From: Erythrobacter sp. SCSIO 43205
GTDB taxonomy: Bacteria; Pseudomonadota; Alphaproteobacteria; Sphingomonadales; Sphingomonadaceae
NCBI RefSeq assembly: GCF_019904235.1
Contig: NZ_CP063202.1
Location: 2,232,001-2,296,000 of the forward strand
Length of the DNA: 64,000 bases
Reading direction: 5' to 3'
Part shown: positions 1-9,299 of the stretch, in pieces
Numbering within the stretch: position 1 is the first letter of the stretch
How the letters are laid out: each line of letters starts with the position of its first letter
Translations under genes and position numbers: made by a program
The notes under the pieces: model-generated
The model's input: the letters and a program-made list of their open reading frames with translations, nothing else
The model's database searches: none
Told to the model about the DNA's origin: nothing

Positions 1-1
1 G

Positions 2-388
2 CTGGTGGCTGAGGCCGATATCCTGACGCTGCATTGCCCGTTGACTGAGGAGACACGCGGGCTGATTGATGAGCGACGGCTCGGATTGATGAAGCCGGGA
101 TCGTGCATCGTGAACACTGCTCGCGGTGAGATTATCGATCAGGAAGCATTGATCGCAGCCCTGCAATCAGGGCATTTGGCTGGCGCTGGACTTGACGTGT
201 ACCCGGCTGAGCCGCTGGTTGACCCGCGCCTGATCCGCCACCCCAATGTAATGACGCTCCCCCACCTTGGCAGTGCAACGGTCGAGGGTCGTGAAGCATC
301 AGGCGAAAAGGTAATTGCCAATATCCGCTTTTGGGCGGACGGGCATAGGCCACCTGATCAAGTGCTGACGGCGCTGGTGGGAAGCTAA
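2..388 (+). CDS. D-isomer-specific 2-hydroxyacid dehydrogenase, C-terminal fragment
   Basis: This is the last 128 codons of a gene that begins left of the window. It should be a cytosolic NAD(P)-dependent dehydrogenase of the D-2-hydroxyacid family (glyoxylate/hydroxypyruvate or D-glycerate type). Visible family landmarks are HCPLTEETRGLID, the NTARGEIID strand carrying the catalytic Arg, AGLDVYPAEP carrying the catalytic Glu, and LPHLGSAT carrying the catalytic His. The Rossmann GxGxxG motif and the N-terminal substrate domain lie outside the window, so the exact substrate cannot be decided. Its stop overlaps by 4 nt the stop of the convergent acetyltransferase gene. Confidence 0.88.
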   Translation: MVAEADILTLHCPLTEETRGLIDERRLGLMKPGSCIVNTARGEIIDQEALIAALQSGHLAGAGLDVYPAEPLVDPRLIRHPNVMTLPHLGSATVEGREASGEKVIANIRFWADGHRPPDQVLTALVGS

Positions 389-837
389 AGCTTAAGTGAA
401 AAGAGTTGATTAAACTCACCGGGGATGTAGCCAGCAAAGGGCTCACAAGTCTTGAAACCAAAGCTTTTGTAGAGATCAAGGGCTGCTTCGAAAACTGACC
501 CTCTGCCTGTTTCAAGTTTCACTTCTTCAAAACCAAGTTCGCGCGCTCGGTCAAGGAGGTGGATCAGCATCGCTTTGCCAGCCCCCTTGCCGCGAGCATC
601 AGGATGGGCGCGCATGGATTTCAGCTCGCCAAAATCATCGTGCAACTTAAGGGCACCAATGCTGAGCAATTTCTCACCATCCCAAGCCGCAAAGACTTCA
701 ACCTCGGGCACTTTGAGTCCGGATAGGTCAAGGAAGTGACACGTATCCGGCGGATGGCCAGCAGACATTTCGCGGCCATGCAGTTCAATCAGCGCAATGA
801 CTTCTGGTTCAGATAGATCAGTGCGCCGAATTTCCAT
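385..837 (-). CDS. GNAT family N-acetyltransferase
   Basis: A 150-residue single-domain acetyl-CoA-dependent N-acetyltransferase. The acetyl-CoA pyrophosphate-binding motif A is visible as RGKGAGKA around residues 83-90, preceded by the usual beta4 strand (ELKSMRAHPDA). The segment LYKSFGFKTCEPF near residues 122-134 is the typical motif B and C-terminal region. The substrate cannot be told from sequence; proteins of this size include amino-acid and small-molecule acetylases. It lies 6 nt downstream of fabB on the same strand and could be co-transcribed with fabAB. Its end overlaps the convergent dehydrogenase gene by 4 nt. Confidence 0.85.
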   Translation of the reverse strand: MEIRRTDLSEPEVIALIELHGREMSAGHPPDTCHFLDLSGLKVPEVEVFAAWDGEKLLSIGALKLHDDFGELKSMRAHPDARGKGAGKAMLIHLLDRARELGFEEVKLETGRGSVFEAALDLYKSFGFKTCEPFAGYIPGEFNQLFSLKL

Positions 838-843
838 GATGCT

Positions 844-2073
844 TTACCCTTCAAATTTGCTCATCAGCATTGAGCCATTGGTGCCACCAAAACCGAAGCT
901 GTTGGTCATGACAGTGTCGAGCCCTGCGTTCTCGACAAGTTCTGTCTCAATTTCTTCAGGTTTCAAGGCCGGATCAAGATTTTCAACATTGATGGACGGA
1001 ATGATGAAGTCGTTCTGAAGCGCAAGCAGGCAATAGACCGCCTCTTGCGCGCCAGTTGCGCCCTGACTGTGCCCGGTCATCGACTTGGTCGAGCTAACCG
1101 GCGGGGTCGAGCCTTCACCGAACACGCGGCGTACCGCCTCAATCTCGCCGACATCGCCTACCGGGGTCGAGGTGCCGTGCGCGTTGATGTAGCTGACCTT
1201 GCGGCCTTCTGGCAGGGTCTTCAATGCCCCGGCCATAGCCCGCTCGCCGCCCTCACCCGAAGGCGCTACCATGTCCGCGCCATCTGAGGTCGCGCAAAAG
1301 CCGGTGACTTCGGCATAGATTTTCGCGCCGCGCGCTTGTGCGTGTTCAAGGCTTTCCAGCACGACCATCGCGCCGCCGCCGCCAATCACAAAGCCGTCGC
1401 GGTCTGCGTCAAAAGCGCGGCTCGCCCGTTCTGGCGTATCGTTATACTTGCTCGACATCGCGCCCATCGCGTCGAACAGGCACGAGAGCGTCCAATCGAG
1501 CTCTTCGCCGCCGCCGCCAAACATCACATCTTGCGTGCCAAGCGCGATCTGCTGCGCCGCCATGCCGATGCAGTGGAGCGAGGTCGAGCAAGCAGAAGTA
1601 ATCGAGAAATTCATGCCCTTGATCTGGAAAGCGGTCGCAAGGTTCGCGCTGACCGTCGAGGACATGGTTTTAGGCACAGCAAGCGGCCCAATACGCTTGG
1701 TCGCGCCTGATTTCAGGACAGTCTGATGCGCTGCAAACATGGCAGAAGTTGACGGGCCTCCAGAGCCAGCGATCACCCCGGTCATCGGATTTATCACGTC
1801 TTTCTCTTCAAGCCCCGCATCGGCAATTGCCTGCTCCATGGCGATGTAGGCGTACGCAGCGCCCGGCCCCATGAACCGCAATGTCCGCTTGTCGATGGCC
1901 TCTTTGATGTCGAGATCAATCGCACCCGCGACTTGCGAGCGAAATCCGTGTTCGGCCATGTCTTCGTTAAAGCTGATGCCGGACTTGCCAGCCTTCAAAG
2001 AAGCTGTGACTTCGTCAGCGTTGTTCCCGATTGAGGAAACAATCCCCAGTCCCGTTATCACTACACGGCGCAT
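844..2073 (-). CDS. fabB: 3-oxoacyl-ACP synthase I (beta-ketoacyl-ACP synthase I)
   Basis: A 409-residue condensing enzyme that elongates acyl-ACP with malonyl-ACP in type II fatty-acid synthesis; FabB specifically extends the cis-unsaturated branch started by FabA. The Cys-His-His triad is complete: Cys162 in SACSTSLHC, His299 in [11 protein letters not shown] and His335 in [10 protein letters not shown], with Lys330 (STKSMTGH) also in place. The glycine-rich end FGFGGTNGS is typical. It starts 51 nt after fabA on the same strand, the classic fabA-fabB pair, which separates it from FabF-type paralogues. Length matches the family. Confidence 0.96.
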   Translation of the reverse strand: MRRVVITGLGIVSSIGNNADEVTASLKAGKSGISFNEDMAEHGFRSQVAGAIDLDIKEAIDKRTLRFMGPGAAYAYIAMEQAIADAGLEEKDVINPMTGVIAGSGGPSTSAMFAAHQTVLKSGATKRIGPLAVPKTMSSTVSANLATAFQIKGMNFSITSACSTSLHCIGMAAQQIALGTQDVMFGGGGEELDWTLSCLFDAMGAMSSKYNDTPERASRAFDADRDGFVIGGGGAMVVLESLEHAQARGAKIYAEVTGFCATSDGADMVAPSGEGGERAMAGALKTLPEGRKVSYINAHGTSTPVGDVGEIEAVRRVFGEGSTPPVSSTKSMTGHSQGATGAQEAVYCLLALQNDFIIPSINVENLDPALKPEEIETELVENAGLDTVMTNSFGFGGTNGSMLMSKFEG

Positions 2074-2124
2074 TTTATCCCCTAATGTCTCGCGGAAATT
2101 ATTACACTTGTCTGGAGCGCCCGA

Positions 2125-2646
2125 TCAGGCCTCCGACAATGCAACTTTCATGTCTTTAACCTGATAAATGACTTCGCCGTCGGCTTCTACCACGCCATCG
2201 GCAACCCCCATGGTGAGGCGGCGGGTTTGCACCGCCTTGGTGAAATTCACGTAATATTTGAGCATCTTGCGGTCAGGGCGCACCATTCCGGTGAGCTTTA
2301 CCTCGCCAACGCCAAGCGCATATCCGCGCCCCTTCCAACCGCGCCAACCAAGATTGAAGCCGGTCAGCTGCCACAGGCCATCAAGCCCCAGGCACCCCGG
2401 CATAATCGGATTGCCGGGAAAGTGGCAGTCAAAGAACCAAAGTTCTGGATTGATGTCGTATTCGGCGATGACATGGCCCTTCCCATGCTCACCACCGTCG
2501 CCCGAAATATCAGTGATCCGGTCCATCATCAGCATAGGCGGCGCTGGCAATTGCGCATTACCGGGACCAAACAATTCCCCGCGTGCACATTTGAGCAAAT
2601 CTTCGCGATCAAAGCTGGTTGGATAGCTGGTTTCGATTTCAGGCAC
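2125..2646 (-). CDS. fabA: 3-hydroxydecanoyl-ACP dehydratase/isomerase
   Basis: A 173-residue bifunctional dehydratase-isomerase that makes trans-2- and cis-3-decenoyl-ACP, the branch point for anaerobic-type unsaturated fatty-acid synthesis. The hot-dog helix motif [19 protein letters not shown] contains the active-site His75 and Asp89, matching His70 and Asp84 of the E. coli enzyme with the same 14-residue spacing. The start is GTG at 2646, with a GGAG about 10 nt upstream. fabB follows on the same strand. No other fatty-acid genes or an irr/fur regulator are linked here. Confidence 0.96.
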   Translation of the reverse strand: MPEIETSYPTSFDREDLLKCARGELFGPGNAQLPAPPMLMMDRITDISGDGGEHGKGHVIAEYDINPELWFFDCHFPGNPIMPGCLGLDGLWQLTGFNLGWRGWKGRGYALGVGEVKLTGMVRPDRKMLKYYVNFTKAVQTRRLTMGVADGVVEADGEVIYQVKDMKVALSEA

Positions 2647-2760
2647 CCCGGCGACACTCCATTCGTTTATGTATTTAGTGCCCTGCCGCCTAGCACTGCG
2701 TCTAAACGATGAAAAGGGGATGCGGGGGTGTACGTGGACAAGTGGTGCCAGCCCTTGCCG

Positions 2761-3489
2761 CTACTTGTTTGTGCACACCTCAATCGCGCTTGGCTCGGTG
2801 CGCTCGTCCCCGCGTTCGAAGCGCGTGAAATAGCTTTTGATGTCAGGCCGCTCGACAAACTCGACAAGCTTGTATCCAACCGCCTGCATCTCGCAGAACA
2901 GCAATTGCGGCGGGATACCGCCAGCATAAGTGGGCCTGTTATATTCAACAATGATAACCTCACCCCCTCGCGCAAGCGCGGGCCACATACGCCACATAAA
3001 GGCATAAGGTTCGCTCACTTCGCTATAAACATGGACAAGGAATATGCGATCAAAGCTGTCCACGGGAAGCTGGGGATCGTCTGTTTCGCCAAGCTTGATA
3101 GAGATATTTTCCAGTCGCTCACGCTCGACCCTGCGCCCCAAACGCTCCAAAGCATCGCGGTCGATATCCTGAGCGAGCACTCGGCCATCTTCGCCAACGC
3201 TGGTTGCCAGACGTACGGTGTAATAGCCCTCGCCCGCCCCGATATCAGCAACCGTCATACCCGCCGCGATATTCGCAAGATCAATCACCGTTTGCGCTTC
3301 GCCAAGTTCCTCGCGCGCATCCTCGTCGGGAAACGGGTCCGCTTCGCGTGATGGCGTTCCGGGAACAGACCGGTCGGCTGCGGGAAATTCAGCCACCCCA
3401 TCGGGGCGACCGGGCATCGGCGCGAGAGCATCGCATCCTGAAAGAAGGACAAGCAAAGCCGGAGCAAGGCAAAGAAAACGCAAAGTCAT
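2761..3489 (-). CDS. Predicted lipoprotein with a class I SAM-dependent methyltransferase fold
   Basis: A 242-residue protein with an N-terminal lipoprotein signal (LLVLLSGC, lipidated Cys19), a Pro/Asp-rich linker to about residue 60, then a Rossmann methyltransferase domain. Motif I is ADIGAGEGYY at residues 81-90, followed by an acidic loop (AQDIDRDAL) that would bind the SAM ribose, and a motif IV-like FDRIFLVHVYSE. The conflict is that an exported protein would have no known SAM supply outside the cytoplasm, so either the signal is misread or the domain has another job. The substrate is unknown. It lies 114 nt upstream of fabA on the same strand. Confidence 0.75.
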   Translation of the reverse strand: MTLRFLCLAPALLVLLSGCDALAPMPGRPDGVAEFPAADRSVPGTPSREADPFPDEDAREELGEAQTVIDLANIAAGMTVADIGAGEGYYTVRLATSVGEDGRVLAQDIDRDALERLGRRVERERLENISIKLGETDDPQLPVDSFDRIFLVHVYSEVSEPYAFMWRMWPALARGGEVIIVEYNRPTYAGGIPPQLLFCEMQAVGYKLVEFVERPDIKSYFTRFERGDERTEPSAIEVCTNK

Positions 3490-3567
3490 ACGCCCCGCCC
3501 TCTAGACTCAGCCTGCACTCAAGGCAAAACAGATCTGTCTAAATGCCGCCGTTCGCCGACCCGCATC

Positions 3568-4044
3568 TCAACTGCGTGATGGATAAATGCCTTGGAGCGC
3601 GATGCACGTAGTGATTGCAAGATAGGGTTGGCGCGTGTCTTCGGCCATTCCACCGCGAGTTGCAGAAGTGTCTGCACTGGCGGAACCATCAACACCCACG
3701 GTCGGACTAGTGACCTTCTCGCGGCCGCCTTTTTCACCCCAGCGATAGTTCGATAGACCTGGCCCCTGACCAACGCCTACAGCCACTCTTCCGCGAAGAT
3801 CGGGAAGGCCAAACGTGGTGCGTCCATCGCCGCCATAGGCCGTCCCCAAAAGCGAAAACAGGGCGCTGTACTGACTGATCGGGAGCAGTTGCCCTTCCGT
3901 CTTGGCCCAGCCACGCGGGCAGAAATTGCCGCCAAATTGCATAATCTCGCCAATGAACGGTTCGCGGGCCTGAGCGGGTGCGCTCATGTTGAGAAACGAT
4001 GCAGCCAGCGCGGCTACACCTGCGGTAAGAACGCCTTTTTTCAT
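3568..4044 (-). CDS. Secreted phage tail-collar domain protein
   Basis: A 158-residue protein with a cleavable signal peptide (ends near APAQA, about residue 26) followed by a tail-collar fold of the kind found in short tail-fibre and microcystin-dependent (MdpB-like) proteins. Family landmarks are IGEIMQFGGNFCPRGWAKTEGQ, of which the Gly-x-Ile-x-x-Phe and Cys-Pro-x-Gly-Trp elements are diagnostic, then SQYSALFSLLGTAYGGDGRTTFGLPDLRGR. No phage genes are nearby, so it is a stand-alone chromosomal member. Function in bacteria is unknown; a cell-surface or secreted adhesive role is only a guess. Confidence 0.82.
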   Translation of the reverse strand: MKKGVLTAGVAALAASFLNMSAPAQAREPFIGEIMQFGGNFCPRGWAKTEGQLLPISQYSALFSLLGTAYGGDGRTTFGLPDLRGRVAVGVGQGPGLSNYRWGEKGGREKVTSPTVGVDGSASADTSATRGGMAEDTRQPYLAITTCIALQGIYPSRS

Positions 4045-4094
4045 CGAAATTTCCCCTCGATCAGCTGTCAGGACGATTATTGGGGAAAGAGTAT

Positions 4095-5222
4095 CTACTC
4101 GACGTCTTCCACGTCAACCTTTTCGCCGGTCACACGCTGCGCCAGCGCTGCAGAGATGTAGCCGTCGATCTCGCCATCGAGCACCTTGTCGGGCGATGAG
4201 CTGGTAAACCCAGTCCGCAGGTCTTTCACCATCTGATAGGGTTGCAGGACGTAGGAGCGGATCTGGTGGCCCCAGCCAATCTCGCTCTTTTCCTGATATT
4301 CACCGGACGCTTCGGCTTCGCGGATTTGCATTTCGCGCTCAAACAGCCGCGCTTTGAGCATATTCATCGCGGTTGCGCGGTTCTTGTGCTGCGAACGGTC
4401 ATTTTGAGAGGCGACCACGATCCCGGTGGGTTGGTGGGTAATTCGAACCGCGGAATCGGTGGTGTTCACGTGCTGACCGCCCGCACCTGATGCGCGGTAA
4501 GTGTCCACCTTGAGGTCAGCTGGGTTGATCTCAATGTCGATGTCATCGTCGATAACCGGATAGACCCAGACGGAAGAAAACGACGTGTGACGCTTGGCCG
4601 CGCTGTCATAAGGGCTGATGCGGACAAGGCGGTGGACGCCGCTCTCGGTCTTGGCATAGCCGTAAGCGTTCTCACCTTTGATCAGCAGCGTTGCCGACTT
4701 GATACCCGCTTGGTCACCCGCTTGATATTCGACCGTCTCAACTTTGAAGCCGCGGCGTTCGGCCCAGCGGCCATACATCCGGAACAGCATTTCGGCCCAG
4801 TCCTGGCTCTCGGTGCCGCCTGCGCCTGCGTGGATTTCAAGATAGGTGTCGTTTGCATCCGCCTCGCCTGACAAAAGCGCCTGCACCTTGTCAGCGTCGG
4901 CCCGCTCGGCGAGTTTTTCAAGGCTCGTAAGGCCATCATTGACGATGCTCTCTTCGCCCTCAGCCTCGCCCATTTCGATAAATTCAATCGCATCACCCAT
5001 TTCGGCAGTGATCTGATTGACGGTGTTGACCGCGCTTTCGAGCTGCTTTTGCTCGCGGCTCACTTTCTGAGCTTCTTTGGGATCGTCCCACAGGTTGGGG
5101 TCTTGAACCCGCGCGTTCAATTCATCCAGACGGCGCAGCGCGCGCTCCCAATCCAGCGATTGGCGCACAAGATCGAGCGCTGCTTCGATCCGGTCGATAT
5201 GGGCTTGGGCCTCGGCCCGCAT
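4095..5222 (-). CDS. prfB: Peptide chain release factor 2
   Basis: A 375-residue class I release factor that recognises UAA/UGA and triggers peptidyl-tRNA hydrolysis. The catalytic GGQ is at residues 248-250 (SGAGGQHVNTTDSAV). The anticodon-like tripeptide region reads SPYDSAAKRHTSF at 203-215, with SPY in place of the SPF of E. coli RF2. The whole protein, including the N-terminal helical domain that aligns with E. coli RF2, is in one frame, so no programmed +1 frameshift is needed. It stands alone, about 70 nt downstream of the peroxiredoxin gene on the same strand. Confidence 0.96.
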   Translation of the reverse strand: MRAEAQAHIDRIEAALDLVRQSLDWERALRRLDELNARVQDPNLWDDPKEAQKVSREQKQLESAVNTVNQITAEMGDAIEFIEMGEAEGEESIVNDGLTSLEKLAERADADKVQALLSGEADANDTYLEIHAGAGGTESQDWAEMLFRMYGRWAERRGFKVETVEYQAGDQAGIKSATLLIKGENAYGYAKTESGVHRLVRISPYDSAAKRHTSFSSVWVYPVIDDDIDIEINPADLKVDTYRASGAGGQHVNTTDSAVRITHQPTGIVVASQNDRSQHKNRATAMNMLKARLFEREMQIREAEASGEYQEKSEIGWGHQIRSYVLQPYQMVKDLRTGFTSSSPDKVLDGEIDGYISAALAQRVTGEKVDVEDVE

Positions 5223-5293
5223 AACAAATTCCTAAACGAAAAAATGGGTCGCCCCGATGAACGTCGGAGCAATGGTTGTAAAGTGAGCGGCCG

Positions 5294-5824
5294 CTATTTG
5301 GAAAGAGCGCGGACCGCTGCCAAGGTTTTGGCAACGTGGCTGCGATAGTCGCTGTCAGAGTGGACCATCGCAATGCGGCCATCGGTAGCGATAACGTATG
5401 AGGTGCGGCTCGCAAGGCCTGAAGAGCCCAACGCCACGTCATAAGCATTGATCAAGTCAAGGCCCGCAACGCCCACTGGAAACGCATCGCGGCATTCCTC
5501 TTTGCTAAAGCGTTTGAGTGTGTCGATGTCATCGTTGGACATTCCCACAACGCTTGCGCCCGCTGCACGAAATTGCGGCATCGCCTCAGCGAAAGCATTA
5601 GCCTCCAGCGTGCACCCTTGGGTGAAAGCCTTGGGATAGAAGTACAACACCACTGGCCCTTGGCGGAGCGCGGAACTGAGCGAAAATCCCATTTGTTTGC
5701 CCGCAAGGGCTGCACTGGTCGTAAACTGAGGCGCTGAGGCGCCTTTGGGCAATTCAGCGAGAGCGGGCGCAGTCAACATCGCTCCAGCCACACCAACACC
5801 AAAGGCCCATTTCAAAAGTCGCAT
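5294..5824 (-). CDS. Exported peroxiredoxin (BCP/AhpC-TSA family)
   Basis: A 176-residue thiol peroxidase with a signal peptide ending near APALAE (about residue 23), so it probably acts in the periplasm. The peroxidatic cysteine sits in PKAFTQGCTLEANAF, the place of the PxxxTxxC motif in bacterioferritin comigratory proteins. A second cysteine (KEECRDAF) about 40 residues later could be the resolving one. It would reduce H2O2 or organic hydroperoxides using a thiol donor. Its start overlaps the PBP1A stop by one base, so the two are likely co-transcribed. Confidence 0.88.
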   Translation of the reverse strand: MRLLKWAFGVGVAGAMLTAPALAELPKGASAPQFTTSAALAGKQMGFSLSSALRQGPVVLYFYPKAFTQGCTLEANAFAEAMPQFRAAGASVVGMSNDDIDTLKRFSKEECRDAFPVGVAGLDLINAYDVALGSSGLASRTSYVIATDGRIAMVHSDSDYRSHVAKTLAAVRALSK

Positions 5825-8343
5825 CAGTAAATGCCTCCCTGGTCCTCAGCAAAGTTTGCCGGTTCCCCTTCATTGCGCGCCCTTGGTCCCTCGCGGCTCG
5901 TGCGGATCAGCTCCAATATCTCGTCACGCTTAGCGGCGATCTCATCCTGCCGGGTTGATCGTTCAGGCACGGTGTCGGGCTTGAATGCTTCCCAGATGAT
6001 CGAAGATTTAGCGTCGCCCGAAGGCCAGCCATCGAGCACGCGCTTGCCCGTCCGGCGGTCAACCCGCACCATCCGAATACCTTCAGGTGCGATAGCGGGA
6101 AGGTCAGACCATTTGCGGCGCGAGCTTTTGATCAAATCCTTGATTATCGGGGCAACGATGGTCCCGCCAAAAGCATATCCGCCCATATTGCGCGGCGTGT
6201 CAAAGCCCATATAGGCGCCAGCGACAAGGCGTTGCGTCCCGCCAACAAACCACACATCTTTAGGGCCACTGGTCGTCCCGGTTTTACCAAACAAGGGCAG
6301 TCCCAGATCGTTCAAAGTGGTCGCCGTCCCGCGGCTCACCACGCCTTCGAGCATATGCATGATCTGAAACGCTGTGCGCGCATCCATGGCTTGCCGCCCC
6401 TTAATGCCAAAGCGCGGCATGGGCGAGCCATCATAAGCGGCCATATTACAGCCATTGCAAGGACGTCGATCAGCTCGCCAGATGACTTTCCCATTACGAT
6501 CCTGAACGTAATCAATCACCGTAGGCGTATTCAATCGGCCATGGTTGGCAAGTGCGCCATACGCAGCAACAAGGCGCGAAACGGTTGTCTCCTCTGAACC
6601 CAGGGATGTTGCCGCATAGGGGTCTGCATCATCGCTGATATTCATTGTTTTGATCGTCTCGACGACATTATCCATGCCCGCTTGCATCCCGATTTGCACG
6701 GTCATGATGTTCTGCGACTGCTCAAGCCCGTAACGCATCGGAAACTGGCCTGCACGGCCACCGCGGATGCATTTTTGCCCCAGTTGGCGGCCCTGATAAT
6801 AGCAATAGCGCGTGTTATCGATTTGCGTGGAAGGGGTCATCCCATTGTCGAGGCCGGTGGCGTAGACGAAGGGCTTGATCGTGGAACCCGGCTGGCGATA
6901 GGCCTGTGTTGCACGGTTGAAATCGGACAGGCGATGGTCAAACCCGCCCTGCATCGCAAGCACGCGGCCTGTCTGAGCATTTTGGACCACAATCCCGCCT
7001 TGCGCCTCTGGAATTGTCTCGACCCGGTAACCATTGCCCGATGGACTGACCGCAATGACATCGCCCGCTTTCAATGCGTTAGGCAGATTGGTGAGCGGAG
7101 CCTCTTCGCCATCAGTGAAGCCGACTGTTGCAGACGAGCCCGTCCGGGTGGTCACAACGCCCACACGCCAGTCTTCATAACGCACGGACAGGAACGAGCT
7201 GGCAAGCTGGCTTGCCCATGGCCCATCATCGAAATTAATGGTCGCAATGGGCCCTGACCACGCGCGGCGACCATGGTAACGCATGAGCCCCCGGCGCAGA
7301 CTGTCGCGCGCCGCTTCCTGCATTTCGACATCAAGCGAGGTGCGCACCCAAAGGCCGCCTGCATAGACGCTGTTCTCGCCGTCTTCGGCTGTTTCGCCAA
7401 AATCCTCAATCAGCTGGCGGCGCACTTCTTCAAGGAAATAGCCCGCATCCGCGCTGCGCTGCGAACGCTGCTGGACAAGGCCAAGAGGCTGGGCAGCAGC
7501 GGCAGCACGCTCAGCTTCGGTAATGAAACCGTTTTCCTCCATTTGCCTGAGCACGAAATCGCGCCGCGCCAAAGCCGCGCTTTCCTGTCCCTCACGGCCA
7601 TATCGCTCCGGCGCTTTGGGAAGGATGGCGAGGAAAGCAACCTCATGCAGGTCAAGCTCACCCACATCCTTGTCAAAGTAAGCGCGCGCCGCCGCCTGAA
7701 CCCCGAAAGAGCGGCGACCAAGAGGAATCTCGTTCAAATAAAGTTCAAGGATTTCCTCTTTTTCAAGAACGCCTTCAATCCGGCTCGCAAGGATCATCTC
7801 CTTTAGCTTGCGCGAGATAGAGTATTCGTCGCCGAGAAGGAGGATTTTCGCCAATTGCTGCGTGATGGTGGAACCGCCCACCGCGCGTTCCCCCGAACCA
7901 AATTTGATCGCGTAATCAAACACCGCATTGGCCGTGCCCGTTACATCCACGCCGCCGTGGCTGAAGAATGTCTTGTCTTCAGCCGAGAGATAGGCTTCGA
8001 CCAATTGCTCAGGAAAATCAGCATATTGCAGCTGAACCCGGCGTTCGCGCGCATAGGAATGGACGATCTCGCCATCTGCGCCGCGCACAACCGTGGGGAG
8101 CGGAGTTTGGTATTCAACAAGACTTTCCGCCTCCGGCAAATCGCTTGCCAACCAAAGCCACAACGCCAGCCAGAGCAGCATGGCTCCCACCACAGCGCAG
8201 GCAAAAAGCTTGAACAGAAAGCTCGAGCGCCATTTTTGCGCAAACCACGAAAGCGCGCCGCCCAGATCACGCTTAACGCGGTATCCGAAATAGGCTGGAA
8301 AAGAGAGATCGCCGGGTTCAGCGCTGGATACTTCGTTGCTCAT
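5824..8343 (-). CDS. mrcA: Penicillin-binding protein 1A, bifunctional glycosyltransferase/transpeptidase
   Basis: An 839-residue class A PBP that polymerises lipid II and cross-links peptidoglycan at the outer face of the inner membrane. Domains in order: cytoplasmic tail, one membrane helix at about 43-67, GT51 glycosyltransferase with catalytic Glu122 in LSAEDKTFFSHGG and GGSTITQQLAK (156-166), an OB-like region at about 385-445, and the transpeptidase with Ser487-x-x-Lys490 (PGSTIKPF), SQN at 543-545 and KTG at 687-689. Downstream of the amidase gene on the same strand (gap about 50 nt) and followed with a 1-nt overlap by the peroxiredoxin, it belongs to a cell-wall cluster. Confidence 0.95.
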   Translation of the reverse strand: MSNEVSSAEPGDLSFPAYFGYRVKRDLGGALSWFAQKWRSSFLFKLFACAVVGAMLLWLALWLWLASDLPEAESLVEYQTPLPTVVRGADGEIVHSYARERRVQLQYADFPEQLVEAYLSAEDKTFFSHGGVDVTGTANAVFDYAIKFGSGERAVGGSTITQQLAKILLLGDEYSISRKLKEMILASRIEGVLEKEEILELYLNEIPLGRRSFGVQAAARAYFDKDVGELDLHEVAFLAILPKAPERYGREGQESAALARRDFVLRQMEENGFITEAERAAAAAQPLGLVQQRSQRSADAGYFLEEVRRQLIEDFGETAEDGENSVYAGGLWVRTSLDVEMQEAARDSLRRGLMRYHGRRAWSGPIATINFDDGPWASQLASSFLSVRYEDWRVGVVTTRTGSSATVGFTDGEEAPLTNLPNALKAGDVIAVSPSGNGYRVETIPEAQGGIVVQNAQTGRVLAMQGGFDHRLSDFNRATQAYRQPGSTIKPFVYATGLDNGMTPSTQIDNTRYCYYQGRQLGQKCIRGGRAGQFPMRYGLEQSQNIMTVQIGMQAGMDNVVETIKTMNISDDADPYAATSLGSEETTVSRLVAAYGALANHGRLNTPTVIDYVQDRNGKVIWRADRRPCNGCNMAAYDGSPMPRFGIKGRQAMDARTAFQIMHMLEGVVSRGTATTLNDLGLPLFGKTGTTSGPKDVWFVGGTQRLVAGAYMGFDTPRNMGGYAFGGTIVAPIIKDLIKSSRRKWSDLPAIAPEGIRMVRVDRRTGKRVLDGWPSGDAKSSIIWEAFKPDTVPERSTRQDEIAAKRDEILELIRTSREGPRARNEGEPANFAEDQGGIY

Positions 8344-8396
8344 TACAGGGTCGATTTAAAAGGGTTTGACACGAAATGCTAGCGCCTAAGACGCGT

Positions 8397-9299
8397 TCAT
8401 TGGGAAGCTGCAGGAGCAGTGTCGGCACGCCTCGCCAGATAGACCCGGATCGCGCGCTCCAATGTGTCGACATAAGCGCGCCTTCCCTCCTTATCCATGA
8501 GTTTGGCAAGGTCATTGCGGTTAGTCACAAACCCGCTTTCAAAAAGAACACCGGGCACATCAGGCGCGCGCAGCACTGCCAGTTCGGCAGAGCGTTTGGC
8601 GAAGGGATGAAATTTGATCTTGCCTTGCCCTTCACGCAGGATCAGCTCAGCCAGCTCGACCGCGTCTTCCTGCGTGCGCGATTGTGATAGCTCGACCAAT
8701 ATCTCGCTCACCGCACTGCTGTCGGTTTCAACTTCAATGCCGTTCAAACGGTCGGCAGCATTTTCACGCTCGGCAAAGCGTGCGGCGGCCTCGCTCGATG
8801 CTTCGTTGGATAAAGTGTAAACCGTTGCCCCGGAAACTTCCGCGCGGTCCCCTGCTGAATCGATGTGGATCGAAACAAACACGTCTGCATCCAATTGACG
8901 CGCAATTTCAGGGCGATAGGCCAATGGAATGATACGGTCATCCTCGCGTGTCATCGCCACACGCACACCGCCGCTTTCCAGCAGTCGGTCACGCAGTTCG
9001 AGTGACAAGGCAAGGACGATGTCCTTTTCGTAAACCTCGCGGCCACTGGAAAGTCTCTGCACCTTTCCCGGATCACGTCCGCCGTGCCCTGCATCAATGA
9101 CAACCAAGGGCCGAGTGGTATCAGAAGGCCCCTCAACCTTAGGCAATTCAAAGGCAGGGGGTTCAGGCGCAAAGGTAAAGCGCATGACATAATCGCGGCC
9201 CCATTCGGGAACCGGAATTTCTATACCAAGCGCCCGCGCCCCGCCCAGCACAAGGGCCGGCACGGCGAGGATCATCAAAAGGAGCGTGCGCACACTCAT
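8397..9299 (-). CDS. N-acetylmuramoyl-L-alanine amidase (Amidase_3)
   Basis: A 300-residue zinc amidase of the AmiA/B/C catalytic type, which cuts the MurNAc-L-Ala bond of peptidoglycan during daughter-cell separation. The ATG at 9299 is chosen because it places a hydrophobic export segment (residues 4-24) at the N-terminus; an in-frame start 21 codons upstream would bury it. Zinc and catalytic residues are visible: His72 (IDAGHGGRDPGK), Glu91 (REVYEKDI), His145 (FVSIHIDSAG) and catalytic Glu254 (VLFESGFVTN). No AMIN domain is present before the catalytic domain. It is followed by the PBP1A gene. Confidence 0.9.
   Translation of the reverse strand: MSVRTLLLMILAVPALVLGGARALGIEIPVPEWGRDYVMRFTFAPEPPAFELPKVEGPSDTTRPLVVIDAGHGGRDPGKVQRLSSGREVYEKDIVLALSLELRDRLLESGGVRVAMTREDDRIIPLAYRPEIARQLDADVFVSIHIDSAGDRAEVSGATVYTLSNEASSEAAARFAERENAADRLNGIEVETDSSAVSEILVELSQSRTQEDAVELAELILREGQGKIKFHPFAKRSAELAVLRAPDVPGVLFESGFVTNRNDLAKLMDKEGRRAYVDTLERAIRVYLARRADTAPAASQ

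Noticed and set aside
4095-5222. Possible programmed +1 frameshift in prfB
   Set aside because: The RF2 sequence is complete in one frame from the ATG, with no internal UGA stop or Shine-Dalgarno-like frameshift site.
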